Virus record (IMG/VR): IMGVR_UViG_3300033233_000009
Coordinates: 1 to 64,000 of that record
DNA: 64,000 bases
Strand: one strand, 5' to 3'
From: a virus
Shown: positions 48,938 through 56,604 of the stretch, piece after piece
How the letters are laid out: every line of letters starts with the position of its first letter
How positions within the stretch are numbered: position 1 is the first letter of the stretch
Program-made: the position numbers and the translations under genes
The notes under the pieces: model-generated
Databases searched by the model: none
What the model was told of the DNA's origin: nothing
What the model saw: only the letters and a program-made list of their open reading frames with translations

Positions 48938-49009
48938 TCGCTCCCGAGCGGGGGCAGGTCTGATGCGTACGGCGCGCTCCGCCGGTACTCCCTTGTGGAG
49001 GTAGCTACG

Positions 49010-49972
49010 ATGAATCCCATGCTTCAGCAGTTGATGGACAGCGCGGGCCTCGCGATCAAGCAGTCGCGTGACGCGCTGGCGGCCTCGCAGCAGATCGGCA
49101 ATCAGGTCAGCGGGGTGCGCCAGGAAATGGCGCGGCTCGCGCAGAACGCAGCCGATCTCCAGTCGGCGATCGGTCGCTTGCAGGTACAGCGGGCGAACGG
49201 CGACCCGGGCATCCAGCGGGTCGAGAACATCCCCGGGCGGCGGGTGCCGTTCGACCTGTTCGTGGACATCCCCATCGGGGACAACGTGACGAGCGTCCAG
49301 CAGGGCACGATCACGATCAGCCAGGAGGGGCCGTTCGTGGCCGTCTCCCGGATGGCGGTCTTCCTCTCGACCTACCAGTTCCAGGTGGTCACGGACCCGA
49401 ACCAGCCGAACAGCAAGGCGACGTTCGCCGGGCGGAGCTTCGGAAGGCAGCGGCCGATCCACAGCGTGTGGGACCTGAACGACGGGCTGCCGCGCACGCA
49501 GGTCGTGATGGCCGTCGCGATGCCGGGCACGGGCGCCCCGCAGGTGATCAGCCCGTCGAACGCGAGCCCGTTCCGCACGATGGAGGCGGACTACCGGATC
49601 CGGTTCGAGAACGCGGGGTCGAGCTTCCCGCGGTCGAACATCGAAATCCCGAGCGCGTTCTGGACGCGGGGGATGAACGATCCGTTCGAGCTGGCGGCGC
49701 TCGACGTGTTCGAGCGGGGCGAGGTGATGACCTTCCAGGTGCTCCCGCTCCACCCGAACAACCCGCCCTTCGGCAACGTCGCCGGCTTCGGCGCTCCGAA
49801 CCCGGCCTACCCGTTCGTGCAGAGCGGCTGGGATGCGGTGGAAGGCGTCGTGGACGCGAACAACCCCGCTGCCGGCACCACCGATCCGGTGACGCGCGTG
49901 GCGAGCGGCATCCTCACGATCGGCTTCCACGGCTACCGGATCGTCCAGCCTGCGGGCGCGGGCCCGTACTGA
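49010..49972 (+). CDS. Candidate structural protein (second coat or minor capsid)
   Basis: 320 residues; start fixed by GGAGGT at 48997-49002. An N-terminal coiled helix (residues 1-60) is followed by a beta-rich domain (RVPFDLFVDIPIGDNVTS, GPFVAVSRMAVFLSTYQFQV, DYRIRFENAGSSF, GEVMTFQVLPLHPNNPP). No membrane helix. Located right after the capsid candidate; it could be a second capsid protein, a vertex or a spike-base protein. Confidence 0.5.
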   Translation: MNPMLQQLMDSAGLAIKQSRDALAASQQIGNQVSGVRQEMARLAQNAADLQSAIGRLQVQRANGDPGIQRVENIPGRRVPFDLFVDIPIGDNVTSVQQGTITISQEGPFVAVSRMAVFLSTYQFQVVTDPNQPNSKATFAGRSFGRQRPIHSVWDLNDGLPRTQVVMAVAMPGTGAPQVISPSNASPFRTMEADYRIRFENAGSSFPRSNIEIPSAFWTRGMNDPFELAALDVFERGEVMTFQVLPLHPNNPPFGNVAGFGAPNPAYPFVQSGWDAVEGVVDANNPAAGTTDPVTRVASGILTIGFHGYRIVQPAGAGPY

Positions 49973-49986
49973 GAAAGGGCCCCACG

Positions 49987-50625
49987 ATGTCGTACCGCGC
50001 AACGGGTGCTGTTCCTCCGGTTCTCCACGCGGCGCAGCGGCCGCTCACCGCCCAGGACTGGGCGAACATTTCGCTGTACGCCAAGGCCGTGAAGGACGCG
50101 CAGCGGCAGCGCCGCATGGGCGGCGAGCGGGCGATGCACGGCATGGGCGACCTGGGGCTTGGGCTCCTCCCCGCCCCCGCGCCCGTTCCGATGCCGATGC
50201 CGACGCCGACGCCGGTGGCCACCTCCGTGGCCGACTGCGTGCGGCACAACACGCAGAAACTGGCCACGCTTCCGACCCTCCGGCTGGGAGCGCGCGGCGA
50301 GGCGGTGGGCGGCTGGCAGGAGGAGCTGCGACACCTCGGGGCCGCCATCCGGGTGGACAGCGTGTTCGGTCCGGCCACCCGGGCGGTGACGGTGGCCTGG
50401 CAGCGCAAGCACGGTCTGGTACCGGACGGCGTGGTCGGCCCGCGGAGCTGGGCCACGATGATCCAGGTGCACTGCGCCCGGCGGGCACAGATGGATGCCA
50501 TGCGGGCGACGCACGGCATGGGCGCCGAGGCGGAGCTGTCCAAGCCTTCCGTCGTGCTGCCCGCCTTCGTCTACGGGGCCGCGGTGGGTCTCGGGCTGGG
50601 GTACGTCTTCTTCGCGTCGAGGTAG
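49987..50625 (+). CDS. Peptidoglycan-binding membrane protein
   Basis: 212 residues from ATG at 49987. It starts with the shared VPPVLHAAQRPLTAQDWAN and YAKAVKDA elements. Residues 95-155 are a canonical peptidoglycan-binding domain (LRLGARGEAVGGWQEELRHLG...DSVFGPATRAVTVAWQRKHGL). A C-terminal transmembrane segment (FVYGAAVGLGLGYVFFA) follows. It should anchor wall binding to a membrane. Confidence 0.83.
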   Translation: MSYRATGAVPPVLHAAQRPLTAQDWANISLYAKAVKDAQRQRRMGGERAMHGMGDLGLGLLPAPAPVPMPMPTPTPVATSVADCVRHNTQKLATLPTLRLGARGEAVGGWQEELRHLGAAIRVDSVFGPATRAVTVAWQRKHGLVPDGVVGPRSWATMIQVHCARRAQMDAMRATHGMGAEAELSKPSVVLPAFVYGAAVGLGLGYVFFASR

Positions 50626-50637
50626 GAGCACACCGAG

Positions 50638-51381
50638 ATGGACGCGCAGAAATTCGTCGAGCAGTGCGTCGCCAAGGTGCAGCGGCAGCCGGCGATCCGG
50701 CTCGGTGCCCGAGGCGACGCGGTGCGCGTGTGGCAGACCCTGCTGAACCGGGAAATCGGCCAGGCGCTTCGGGTCGATGGGGTGTTCGGTCCGAACACCC
50801 ACCACGGGACGGTGGCATTTCAGCGCAAGGCCGGCCTGCGCCCGGACGGCGTGGTCGGATCGAAAACGTGGGCGGCCGCATCGGTGGCTCCCTGCTACGC
50901 CCAGGCGGTCGTGCAGCAGCGCGGCGCGGCGGCAGGCAAGGGCGGGGGCCAGGCGGCGCGTCAGGCCGCGCAGGGCCTCGGCCGCGGCGGCGGTGGGCAT
51001 CACGGCGGTGGCGGTCACCACGGCGGCGGCGGTCATGGCGGTGGGGGACACCACGGCGGCGGCGGTCGCTTCTGGGGTGGGGGCGGCGGCGGCGCGTACT
51101 TCGCCCCGGGCGGCGGCTACCCGTACATCGTCGAGGACTACGGGCCGACGCTGCTCGTGGTGGGCGACGACTGCGCGAACCGCGTGCGGAACTCCTGCTA
51201 CCAGCAGTTCAGCCAGAACCCCGCTCAGCAGGCGGGCTGCACGCAGGCCGGTCTGGCCCGGTGCGGCACGGCGGGCCTCGGGGCGATGGACTTCACCTTC
51301 TCGGTGCTCGACCCGAAAAGCATGGTTCTCGGGGCCGTGCTCGGCCTCACGGTCGGGGCCGTGCTTTTCGGGCGGAAGTGA
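50638..51381 (+). CDS. Peptidoglycan-binding protein with His/Gly-rich spacer
   Basis: 247 residues; GGAG upstream. Residues 10-75 are a peptidoglycan-binding domain (IRLGARGDAVRVWQTLLNREIG...DGVFGPNTHHGTVAFQRKAGL) very like that of the preceding gene, so the two are probably duplicates. A Gly/His tract (GHHGGGG repeated, about 119-150) that could bind metal follows. A Cys-containing segment (DDCANRVRNSCYQQF...GCTQAGLARCG) and a terminal hydrophobic helix end the protein. Confidence 0.82.
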   Translation: MDAQKFVEQCVAKVQRQPAIRLGARGDAVRVWQTLLNREIGQALRVDGVFGPNTHHGTVAFQRKAGLRPDGVVGSKTWAAASVAPCYAQAVVQQRGAAAGKGGGQAARQAAQGLGRGGGGHHGGGGHHGGGGHGGGGHHGGGGRFWGGGGGGAYFAPGGGYPYIVEDYGPTLLVVGDDCANRVRNSCYQQFSQNPAQQAGCTQAGLARCGTAGLGAMDFTFSVLDPKSMVLGAVLGLTVGAVLFGRK

Positions 51382-51396
51382 GCGAAGATCAGGCGC

Positions 51397-52275
51397 ATGC
51401 AGCCCAGCTTCCGCGAACAGATGCTCGCCTCGTTCCAGGCGGTGAATCCCCACATGGCGCTGGGCGCTGCGCCGCCGCAGCCGGAGCCGGCCGCGAGCTT
51501 CAAGGAGACGAGCATCAACAAGGTGGTCCAGGCGGGCGGCGAGGTTGCGGCGCGCTTCATGCACCCGACGTTCCTGCCGTTCGAGAAGCTGTACCGGAAG
51601 TTCCCGCAGCAGGGCGTGTTCACGGCGACGCCACAAAACAACTTCGTGCTGGAGCTGGGGTCGTTCCGGGTGCCGCAGCAGATGGCGTTCGCCCTGGTGG
51701 ACTACCGCTTCGACCTGTACCGGCTGTCAGGGGCGGCAGCGGGCGACTGGGTGCCGCTGGAGGAGCGGCGCCTGTCGGGCCAGATCGGCTACGACGTGCT
51801 GATCGCTGACTACCGCAAGGCAAACCTGTCGTACGAGCTGGACCCGACGGAAATCCAGGCGGCGAAGGAGGCGAGCGAGCAGCCGCCGAGCCCCGGCATC
51901 ATCGCGGCGGGCGCGGAGTTCAACAACAATTTCCCGCCGCAGATCGGCAACCCGCTGTTCCCGCCGAGCGCGGCGCCGTTCGGCGCGAGCCTCACCGACT
52001 TCGCGAACGCGCGCGCGGCCGCTGCGTCGTCGCCGGGTGGCCCCGGGCTGTCGCTCATGCCGCAGCGCCACGAGCGGCTCGGGCCGCTGCCGCTGCCCTT
52101 CACGCTGATGGTGCGCGAGAACCAGCGCGTGACGTTCAAGGCCGTCGTGTTCCGGCCGGTGCCGATCCCGCTGGCGTTCTTCGAGGTGGACGTGACCGGC
52201 GTGCTCATGCCGGCGAACGTCGCCGATTCGCTGCTCGCCGCGATGGCGCCCTACGTGCCGCAGGGGAGGCACTGA
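51397..52275 (+). CDS. Candidate structural protein
   Basis: 292 residues, no membrane helix. Beta-rich: FVLELGSFRVPQQMAFALVDYRFDLYRL, GQIGYDVLIADYRKANLSYEL, PFTLMVRENQRVTFKAVVFRPVPIPLAFFEVDVTG. The FRVP...ALVDYRFD stretch and the C-terminal strand set suggest a jelly-roll or similar beta-sandwich. Placed among coat and wall-binding genes; it may be a penton, vertex or collar protein. Confidence 0.5.
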   Translation: MQPSFREQMLASFQAVNPHMALGAAPPQPEPAASFKETSINKVVQAGGEVAARFMHPTFLPFEKLYRKFPQQGVFTATPQNNFVLELGSFRVPQQMAFALVDYRFDLYRLSGAAAGDWVPLEERRLSGQIGYDVLIADYRKANLSYELDPTEIQAAKEASEQPPSPGIIAAGAEFNNNFPPQIGNPLFPPSAAPFGASLTDFANARAAAASSPGGPGLSLMPQRHERLGPLPLPFTLMVRENQRVTFKAVVFRPVPIPLAFFEVDVTGVLMPANVADSLLAAMAPYVPQGRH

Positions 52276-52451
52276 TGCCGAGCGGGCTCCAGTCTACGGG
52301 CGGCGACGCTCTCGGGTGCTTTCTTCTTCGTCGTCGGCAGCACCGTGACGCCTCGTGCGCTCCCGCAACTCAAAAAGTGGGAGTCAGCGAGATCGTCCTC
52401 GAAACGAGGGTGTCGCCTCCCGTTCTATTCCGGCGGGAGGTGCGACCGTGA
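52275..52451 (+). CDS. Possible 58-residue coupled ORF
   Basis: Spans exactly from the previous stop (TGATG) to the next start (GTGA). Product MPSGLQSTGG...LFRREVRP has no recognisable features, and its codon third positions are less G/C-rich than neighbours. The tight coupling argues for a gene, the composition against. The same bases carry the ribosome site of the next gene. Confidence 0.3.
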   Translation: MPSGLQSTGGDALGCFLLRRRQHRDASCAPATQKVGVSEIVLETRVSPPVLFRREVRP

Positions 52452-53215
52452 ACGGCAGCCCCGCGTACTACCGTCCGCAGGCGGCACTGGCGCTGGCAAC
52501 CGACAGCGGCGACGCCGCGCTCGGCAAGGGGCAGAGCCTCGCGGTCGAGACGATGCTGCGCACCGTGCGATCGAGCCATGCGTTCGATCCGCTCGGCGTC
52601 TACGTGCCGTGGGCACGGCAGAAGGGCGGTGTCACCTGGGAGACGATCGCGGAGCCGGACCACGACCTCGTGCTCTACCCGATCAGCGCCGCGACGGTCG
52701 ATCGGGTGAACGCGGCGTCCTACGGCCACGAGCTGCCGTGGGTCGGCGTGGTCGCCGAGGCACCGACGAACAGCCGGACGGCTGACGAGGTGTGGGACGC
52801 GACGCGGTACGATCTGTTCGCGGTCGAGGGGCTGTACGACGTGAACGATGCGCGGCCGGCGCCGCGGATCTGTTTCCTCTACTGGGCAAAGCTCCACGAT
52901 GACGTGGGCGGCGGGCGAGCGTCGCTCGATGCGGTCGCGCAGCGGCTTGGAGGGCGACTCGTGTTCCCGATGCACGTGCCGGTCACCGATCCGCGCCGGC
53001 CGCCGTCGCTACCCTTCCAGATGGTGCTGAACGCGCAGCTTGCCGGCCCGGAGGCGTTGCCCGAGCTGGCAGGCTTCGGCGCGGAGGCGAGCGCAGCAGC
53101 GGCAGCCGCGGCACCGCCCGCGACCCGGAGCGCGCTGCCGTGGCTGGCGCTCGCCGCCGCGGCAGGCGGCGCCGTGTGGCTCGCGCTGCGCGGCGGGAAG
53201 CGAAGGAAGCGGTGA
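52448..53215 (+). CDS. C-terminally anchored structural protein
   Basis: 255 residues from GTG at 52448 with GGGAGG upstream. A folded domain (20-200) with DLVLYPISAATVDRVNAASYG and RICFLYWAKLHDD is followed by an Ala-rich stem, a transmembrane segment (ALPWLALAAAAGGAVWLAL) and RGGKRRKR. The layout matches the other tail-anchored module proteins. No family recognised. Confidence 0.78.
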   Translation: MNGSPAYYRPQAALALATDSGDAALGKGQSLAVETMLRTVRSSHAFDPLGVYVPWARQKGGVTWETIAEPDHDLVLYPISAATVDRVNAASYGHELPWVGVVAEAPTNSRTADEVWDATRYDLFAVEGLYDVNDARPAPRICFLYWAKLHDDVGGGRASLDAVAQRLGGRLVFPMHVPVTDPRRPPSLPFQMVLNAQLAGPEALPELAGFGAEASAAAAAAAPPATRSALPWLALAAAAGGAVWLALRGGKRRKR

Positions 53216-53218
53216 GCG

Positions 53219-53449
53219 ATGCCGACCTTCATGGCGACGCCGACCGACGTGCTGAAGCTGGTGCACACCGCACGGAAGCTCGACGCGAATCCGTTTTCGC
53301 TCGCGGGCAAGCTCGTGGGGCTCGGCGCGGACGAGCAGCGGGCGGGCATCCCGGCGTGGGCCTGGGTGCTCGCGGGAGTGGGGGTCGGGGTGGCACTCGG
53401 CTGGAAGCTCGCGCCGACCGCGCGGGCGCGACTCAAGGCGTTCTCCTGA
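53219..53449 (+). CDS. Small membrane protein
   Basis: 76 residues. An amphipathic N-terminal helix (DVLKLVHTARKL) precedes one transmembrane segment (IPAWAWVLAGVGVGVALGW). It follows the previous stop by three bases. Confidence 0.75.
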   Translation: MPTFMATPTDVLKLVHTARKLDANPFSLAGKLVGLGADEQRAGIPAWAWVLAGVGVGVALGWKLAPTARARLKAFS

Positions 53450-53467
53450 ACCAAAGGACAAGTAACC

Positions 53468-53878
53468 ATGGCATTTGCACTCGCAGTCGGTGACCTCGTG
53501 TCCCCCCTCGCCGTCGCGGCCTTCGCGTCCAGCACCGAGCCGCCGCTCCTCGGCGTCGTCACGAAGATCAGCCCCACGACCGTGGTGTGGCAGGATGGGC
53601 GCGAGGTGACCTACACGCCCTCGACGGGCGCCTCGGTGGACGAGGGGCTGTCGAAATTCGAGCCGACCCTCGGCACACCCTTCCAGAACGCGAAGGTGCG
53701 GCCGAACGGGACGATTCCGTTCCCGAACCCTGCCGGTCGCGCGGAGGGCTTCGTGGTGCTCGTCGGCAACGTCACCAACGCCCTCGTGACGGCACTACCG
53801 ACGGCGATCATCCGCTTCGGCAACGGCCTCTACACGGCGGTGCCCGTCTCCGGCATCGAGGTGATCCCGGGCGCCTGA
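53468..53878 (+). CDS. Small beta-rich structural protein
   Basis: 136 residues. An SH3-like or small beta-barrel pattern is suggested by ALAVGDLVSPLAV, GVVTKISPTTVVWQDGREVTYTP and NALVTALPTAIIRFGNGLYTAVPV. AAAGGA precedes the start. No membrane helix. Possibly a cement or spike-base protein; that is inference. Confidence 0.72.
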   Translation: MAFALAVGDLVSPLAVAAFASSTEPPLLGVVTKISPTTVVWQDGREVTYTPSTGASVDEGLSKFEPTLGTPFQNAKVRPNGTIPFPNPAGRAEGFVVLVGNVTNALVTALPTAIIRFGNGLYTAVPVSGIEVIPGA

Positions 53879-53908
53879 GAGGCCCGCCGCTCTCCCGATA
53901 CCGAAAAC

Positions 53909-53938
53909 TTGACGGCGAGCCGGGCAGCCGGCGAGCAT
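53909..53938 (+). promoter_or_regulatory. Late-type promoter
   Basis: CCGAAAACTTGACGG: TTGACG (53909-53914), 18 bp, GAGCAT (53933-53938). The ATG at 53956 is 17 nt downstream, with AAGGAACAGG as ribosome site. Confidence 0.6.
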
Positions 53939-53955
53939 GAAGGAACAGGCAAACC

Positions 53956-54360
53956 ATGTCGCTCAATCAGATGGCGTACCAGTCCGGCGTGCTCGGGGCC
54001 CTGCCCCCGGCTCCCGCCTTCCGCTCGGGCTCGCTCGGCGTGCTCGGCTTCGTGCCGCCGGTGTCCGGTGCGGTGCGCTCGGGCTCGCTCGGCATCCTGG
54101 GGGCGCCCCCACCGAGCGGCGCCGTGAAGTCCGGCGTGCTCGGCACGCTCGGTGGCGGCCCGCCTCCCTCCGGTGCGGTGCGCTCCGGCTCGCTCGGTGT
54201 ACTCGGCGAGTACTTCGCGCAGAACGGCCTCGGTGCCGATGCGGTCGTGATGCCCACCGCGGTGGGGCCGAAGCCCGCCATGGCGACCCTCACCATGGCC
54301 ATCGCTGGCCTGGGCGCGGTCGCCGCGATCTGGTGGGCCATGACCCGCCGGCACGCCTGA
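53956..54360 (+). CDS. Membrane protein with SGSLGVLG and LGEYFAQNG repeats
   Basis: 134 residues. SGAVRSGSLGVLG-type units occur about four to five times (residues 10-82), separated by Pro-rich turns. One LGEYFAQNGLGAD follows, then a transmembrane segment (ATLTMAIAGLGAVAAIWWAM) and TRRHA. The repeat joins this protein to the 30133, 45861 and 57327 products. Confidence 0.8.
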   Translation: MSLNQMAYQSGVLGALPPAPAFRSGSLGVLGFVPPVSGAVRSGSLGILGAPPPSGAVKSGVLGTLGGGPPPSGAVRSGSLGVLGEYFAQNGLGADAVVMPTAVGPKPAMATLTMAIAGLGAVAAIWWAMTRRHA

Positions 54361-54372
54361 GCCCGGCATCGG

Positions 54373-54393
54373 AGGGCTGCCCGGGAGAGCCCT
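54373..54393 (+). terminator. Short hairpin terminator
   Basis: AGGGCT (54373-54378) pairs with AGCCCT (54388-54393), followed by TC. It lies between the repeat protein and the DnaJ-like gene. Confidence 0.5.
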
Positions 54394-54412
54394 TCGGAGC
54401 GGACGCCCGAAA

Positions 54413-54444
54413 ACTGGCGTGAGGGTTGGACCCAGGTGTAGCCT
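54413..54444 (+). promoter_or_regulatory. Promoter, degenerate -35
   Basis: CCGAAAACTGGCG at the -35 position resembles CCGAAAACTTGACG, with TAGCCT (54439-54444) as -10 at a long spacing (19-20 bp). ATG follows after 12 nt. Confidence 0.4.
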
Positions 54445-54456
54445 GCGAGGCACAGC

Positions 54457-55077
54457 ATGGCGGACCTGCTCGAAACCCTCGGCCGCGTCGTCCTGACCTT
54501 CCAGTCCGCTCCGCAGGGCGTGCCGGGCAGGATCTGGGACGAGCTGCGTCCGTGGTTCGGGCGGCTCGTGGTGAGCGCGGCGCCGAAGTGGCTACCGCGC
54601 CTGTCGTTCGGCTTCGCGTGCTCGGTGCCGCATCCGAACGGCGCGGCCTGTCCGCGGCCCGCCATCGCGGCCTGCGATGTGTGCGGCCAGCCCTGCTGCC
54701 TCGACCACGCGCGCATCGACCAGTACGGCGACGCGATCTGCTACCTCTGCTGCATCGAGGCGATCCGGCGGAAGCAGGCCGAGCGCGCCGGGGAGCCAGC
54801 GCCGGGGCACGGTCACGCCCAGGGGGGCCATGCCGGGCACGGGCATGGGCCGCAGCCGACCCCTGAAAAGGAGCTGGCCTGGGCCCGCAAGACGCTCGGC
54901 GTGAAGAAGGGCGCGGACTGGGAAGAAGTGCGCGCGGCGCACCGTAGACTCTCCGCGAAGTGGCACCCCGATCGCCATCAGGGCGCGGGCTACCAGGCAG
55001 CCGAGGACCGGTTCAAGCAGGTACAGAGAGCGTTCGACTTGCTCACGAAGGAACGTGAGCGAAAGGAAGCGGCGTGA
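54457..55077 (+). CDS. DnaJ-type J-domain protein with Cys cluster
   Basis: 206 residues. The C-terminal J domain (about 138-203) has HPD at 170-172 and QRAFDLLTKE, so it can stimulate an Hsp70 (DnaK) ATPase. Residues 55-99 hold nine cysteines and an HxxC-type pattern (CDVCGQPCCLDHA, CYLCC) resembling a B-box or zinc finger. A His/Gly linker (GHGHAQGGHAGHGHG) joins them. The J domain is C-terminal, the reverse of classical DnaJ. It may recruit the host chaperone to virion assembly. Confidence 0.85.
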   Translation: MADLLETLGRVVLTFQSAPQGVPGRIWDELRPWFGRLVVSAAPKWLPRLSFGFACSVPHPNGAACPRPAIAACDVCGQPCCLDHARIDQYGDAICYLCCIEAIRRKQAERAGEPAPGHGHAQGGHAGHGHGPQPTPEKELAWARKTLGVKKGADWEEVRAAHRRLSAKWHPDRHQGAGYQAAEDRFKQVQRAFDLLTKERERKEAA

Positions 55078-55565
55078 TGGCGAAGCGAGCAACCAAGGCG
55101 AAGCGGGCCCCCGCTGACTTCGACGACGAGGACGCGGTGCTCAAGGAAGTTGCGAAAGACCTCGGCGAGGACGCCGACGATCTGAAGATCAAGGAGGACG
55201 GTGGCCTCGGGAGTTTCGGCGAGGGCACGGTCTACCGGATCAGCACGCCACGCGGCGGCCGCGAGTGGTGCGTCGTGCAGGACCACGACACCGCCTACAA
55301 GCTGGCCGTCGCAGTGGTCACTCAGGATCTGGAGAGCGAGCCGGAAATCTTCAACAAGGACTTTCTCGAATCGCACATCGACAAGATGAAGCTCGCTCGC
55401 GAGCTGGAATCGGACCTGCGCAGCATGGCCGAAGACGACGTGCGCGAATGGACGCGGACGACTTCTGGCGCGAGGCGGGGCGCGAGGGCATGGAGGTGCC
55501 GGAAGCCGAGGTGGACGAGGACGGCAACGAGGAGGATCTGCGCGACCCGACCGAGAACGAGCTGA
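55077..55565 (+). CDS. Hypothetical protein, N-terminal part of possible frameshifted pair
   Basis: 162 residues from ATG at 55077. Residues 1-125 look genuine and acidic (DADDLKIKEDGGLGSFGEGTVYRIS, GREWCVVQDHDTAYKLAVAVVTQDL). After about 125 the product turns into Arg/Thr-rich low complexity, while the -1 frame becomes the clear coding frame. Overlap with the next ORF is 118 bp. Confidence 0.65.
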   Translation: MAKRATKAKRAPADFDDEDAVLKEVAKDLGEDADDLKIKEDGGLGSFGEGTVYRISTPRGGREWCVVQDHDTAYKLAVAVVTQDLESEPEIFNKDFLESHIDKMKLARELESDLRSMAEDDVREWTRTTSGARRGARAWRCRKPRWTRTATRRICATRPRTS

Positions 55566-55798
55566 GCGAGCTGGCCGAGAAGCGCGTCGAGGACCAGCTA
55601 CGCGATCCGATGCAGTACCTCTCCGACATTTACGGCGACAAGGAAGCGGTCGAGCAGGCGATCAAGATCGCGGGCATCGACGTGGACGCTGCCGCCGAGG
55701 ACGCCGTGGACACCGACGGCTGGGAGCACTTCCTGTCGCGCTACGACGGGCACAGCCACGAGACGGCGAGCGGGTTCGTCTACTGGCGGGAGAACTGA
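55448..55798 (+). CDS. Hypothetical protein, C-terminal part of possible frameshifted pair
   Basis: 116 residues from ATG at 55448 in the -1 frame relative to the previous gene. Acidic, with LRDPMQYLSDIYGDKEAVEQAIKIAGID and a conserved-looking end (DGWEHFLSRYDGHSHETASGFVYWREN). A joined product (…DDVRE|MDADDFW…) would be one smooth acidic protein of about 240 residues. Whether it is one frameshifted protein or two coupled genes is unresolved. Confidence 0.65.
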   Translation: MDADDFWREAGREGMEVPEAEVDEDGNEEDLRDPTENELSELAEKRVEDQLRDPMQYLSDIYGDKEAVEQAIKIAGIDVDAAAEDAVDTDGWEHFLSRYDGHSHETASGFVYWREN

Positions 55799-55801
55799 GC
55801 C

Positions 55802-56581
55802 ATGGCCGCCCAGAAGTGGACGCTGAAGTTCCGTGAGCTTGCCGAGGGTGCATCGCTCGTCGAGGCGAAGCCACCCAAGAGCCGCCGAACGCTGAAGGGC
55901 GGCGAGAGTCCGCGCTACGTCCAGGCGTACGTCCAGGCCACCGGGATGCAGGAGCGCGCCCAGAAGCTGATGAGCTACAGCGGCGACGACGTGCAGTACA
56001 TGGAGGCCGTGATCGAGGAGGAGCACATGGCGAACGCTAAAAGCAAGACGAGCGACAAGCTCAACACGGACCAGATCGCCAAGCTGTTCGACCTCGACAC
56101 GTACGAGGATCTGAACGAGCGGAACATCGACTACATCGCCGAGCAGGGCCACTACGCCTACAAGGCCGCGATCGAGGACGGCGCCTCGGAGGAGGAAGCC
56201 GACGAAGCGAACATGAAGGGCCAGGAGGAGGCCGACGGCGAGCTGTTCCGTCAGTGGCACGACGGCGTGATGGCGGCCGCCGAGGATCTGTTCGGGAAGC
56301 ACGGGCTCACGCTGGTGCCGGTGGGCAAGCAGGGCAGCGCCGCCTACCCCTACGAGTACAAGGTCGTGCCCGAGGAGTCGTGGGACAAGGCCGTCGTCGC
56401 GATCATCGAGACGATCAACGGCGTTGGCGACTACCACTTCAGCAGCGTCCGTGAGTTTCTGGACTCCGGGCCGTACACGGCACGCTCGGGCGTGCTGGAG
56501 CACCTGGGCTACATCGCGAGCTACCCCGAGGTCTACGGGGACACGAGCGCGCGGCGCATCTACGAAGGTCACTTCCGCTGA
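55802..56581 (+). CDS. Hypothetical acidic protein
   Basis: 259 residues. It contains a repeated-looking helical region (TSDKLNTDQIAKLFDLDTYEDLNERNIDYIAEQGHYAYKAA) rich in acidic residues and a C-terminal mixed domain (YKVVPEESWDKAVVAIIETINGVGDYHF). It follows the frameshift pair by 3 bp and shares its composition, so they likely act together. No family recognised. Confidence 0.75.
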   Translation: MAAQKWTLKFRELAEGASLVEAKPPKSRRTLKGGESPRYVQAYVQATGMQERAQKLMSYSGDDVQYMEAVIEEEHMANAKSKTSDKLNTDQIAKLFDLDTYEDLNERNIDYIAEQGHYAYKAAIEDGASEEEADEANMKGQEEADGELFRQWHDGVMAAAEDLFGKHGLTLVPVGKQGSAAYPYEYKVVPEESWDKAVVAIIETINGVGDYHFSSVREFLDSGPYTARSGVLEHLGYIASYPEVYGDTSARRIYEGHFR

Positions 56582-56604
56582 GAGGCGGGAAGGCAAGCAA
56601 CCCC

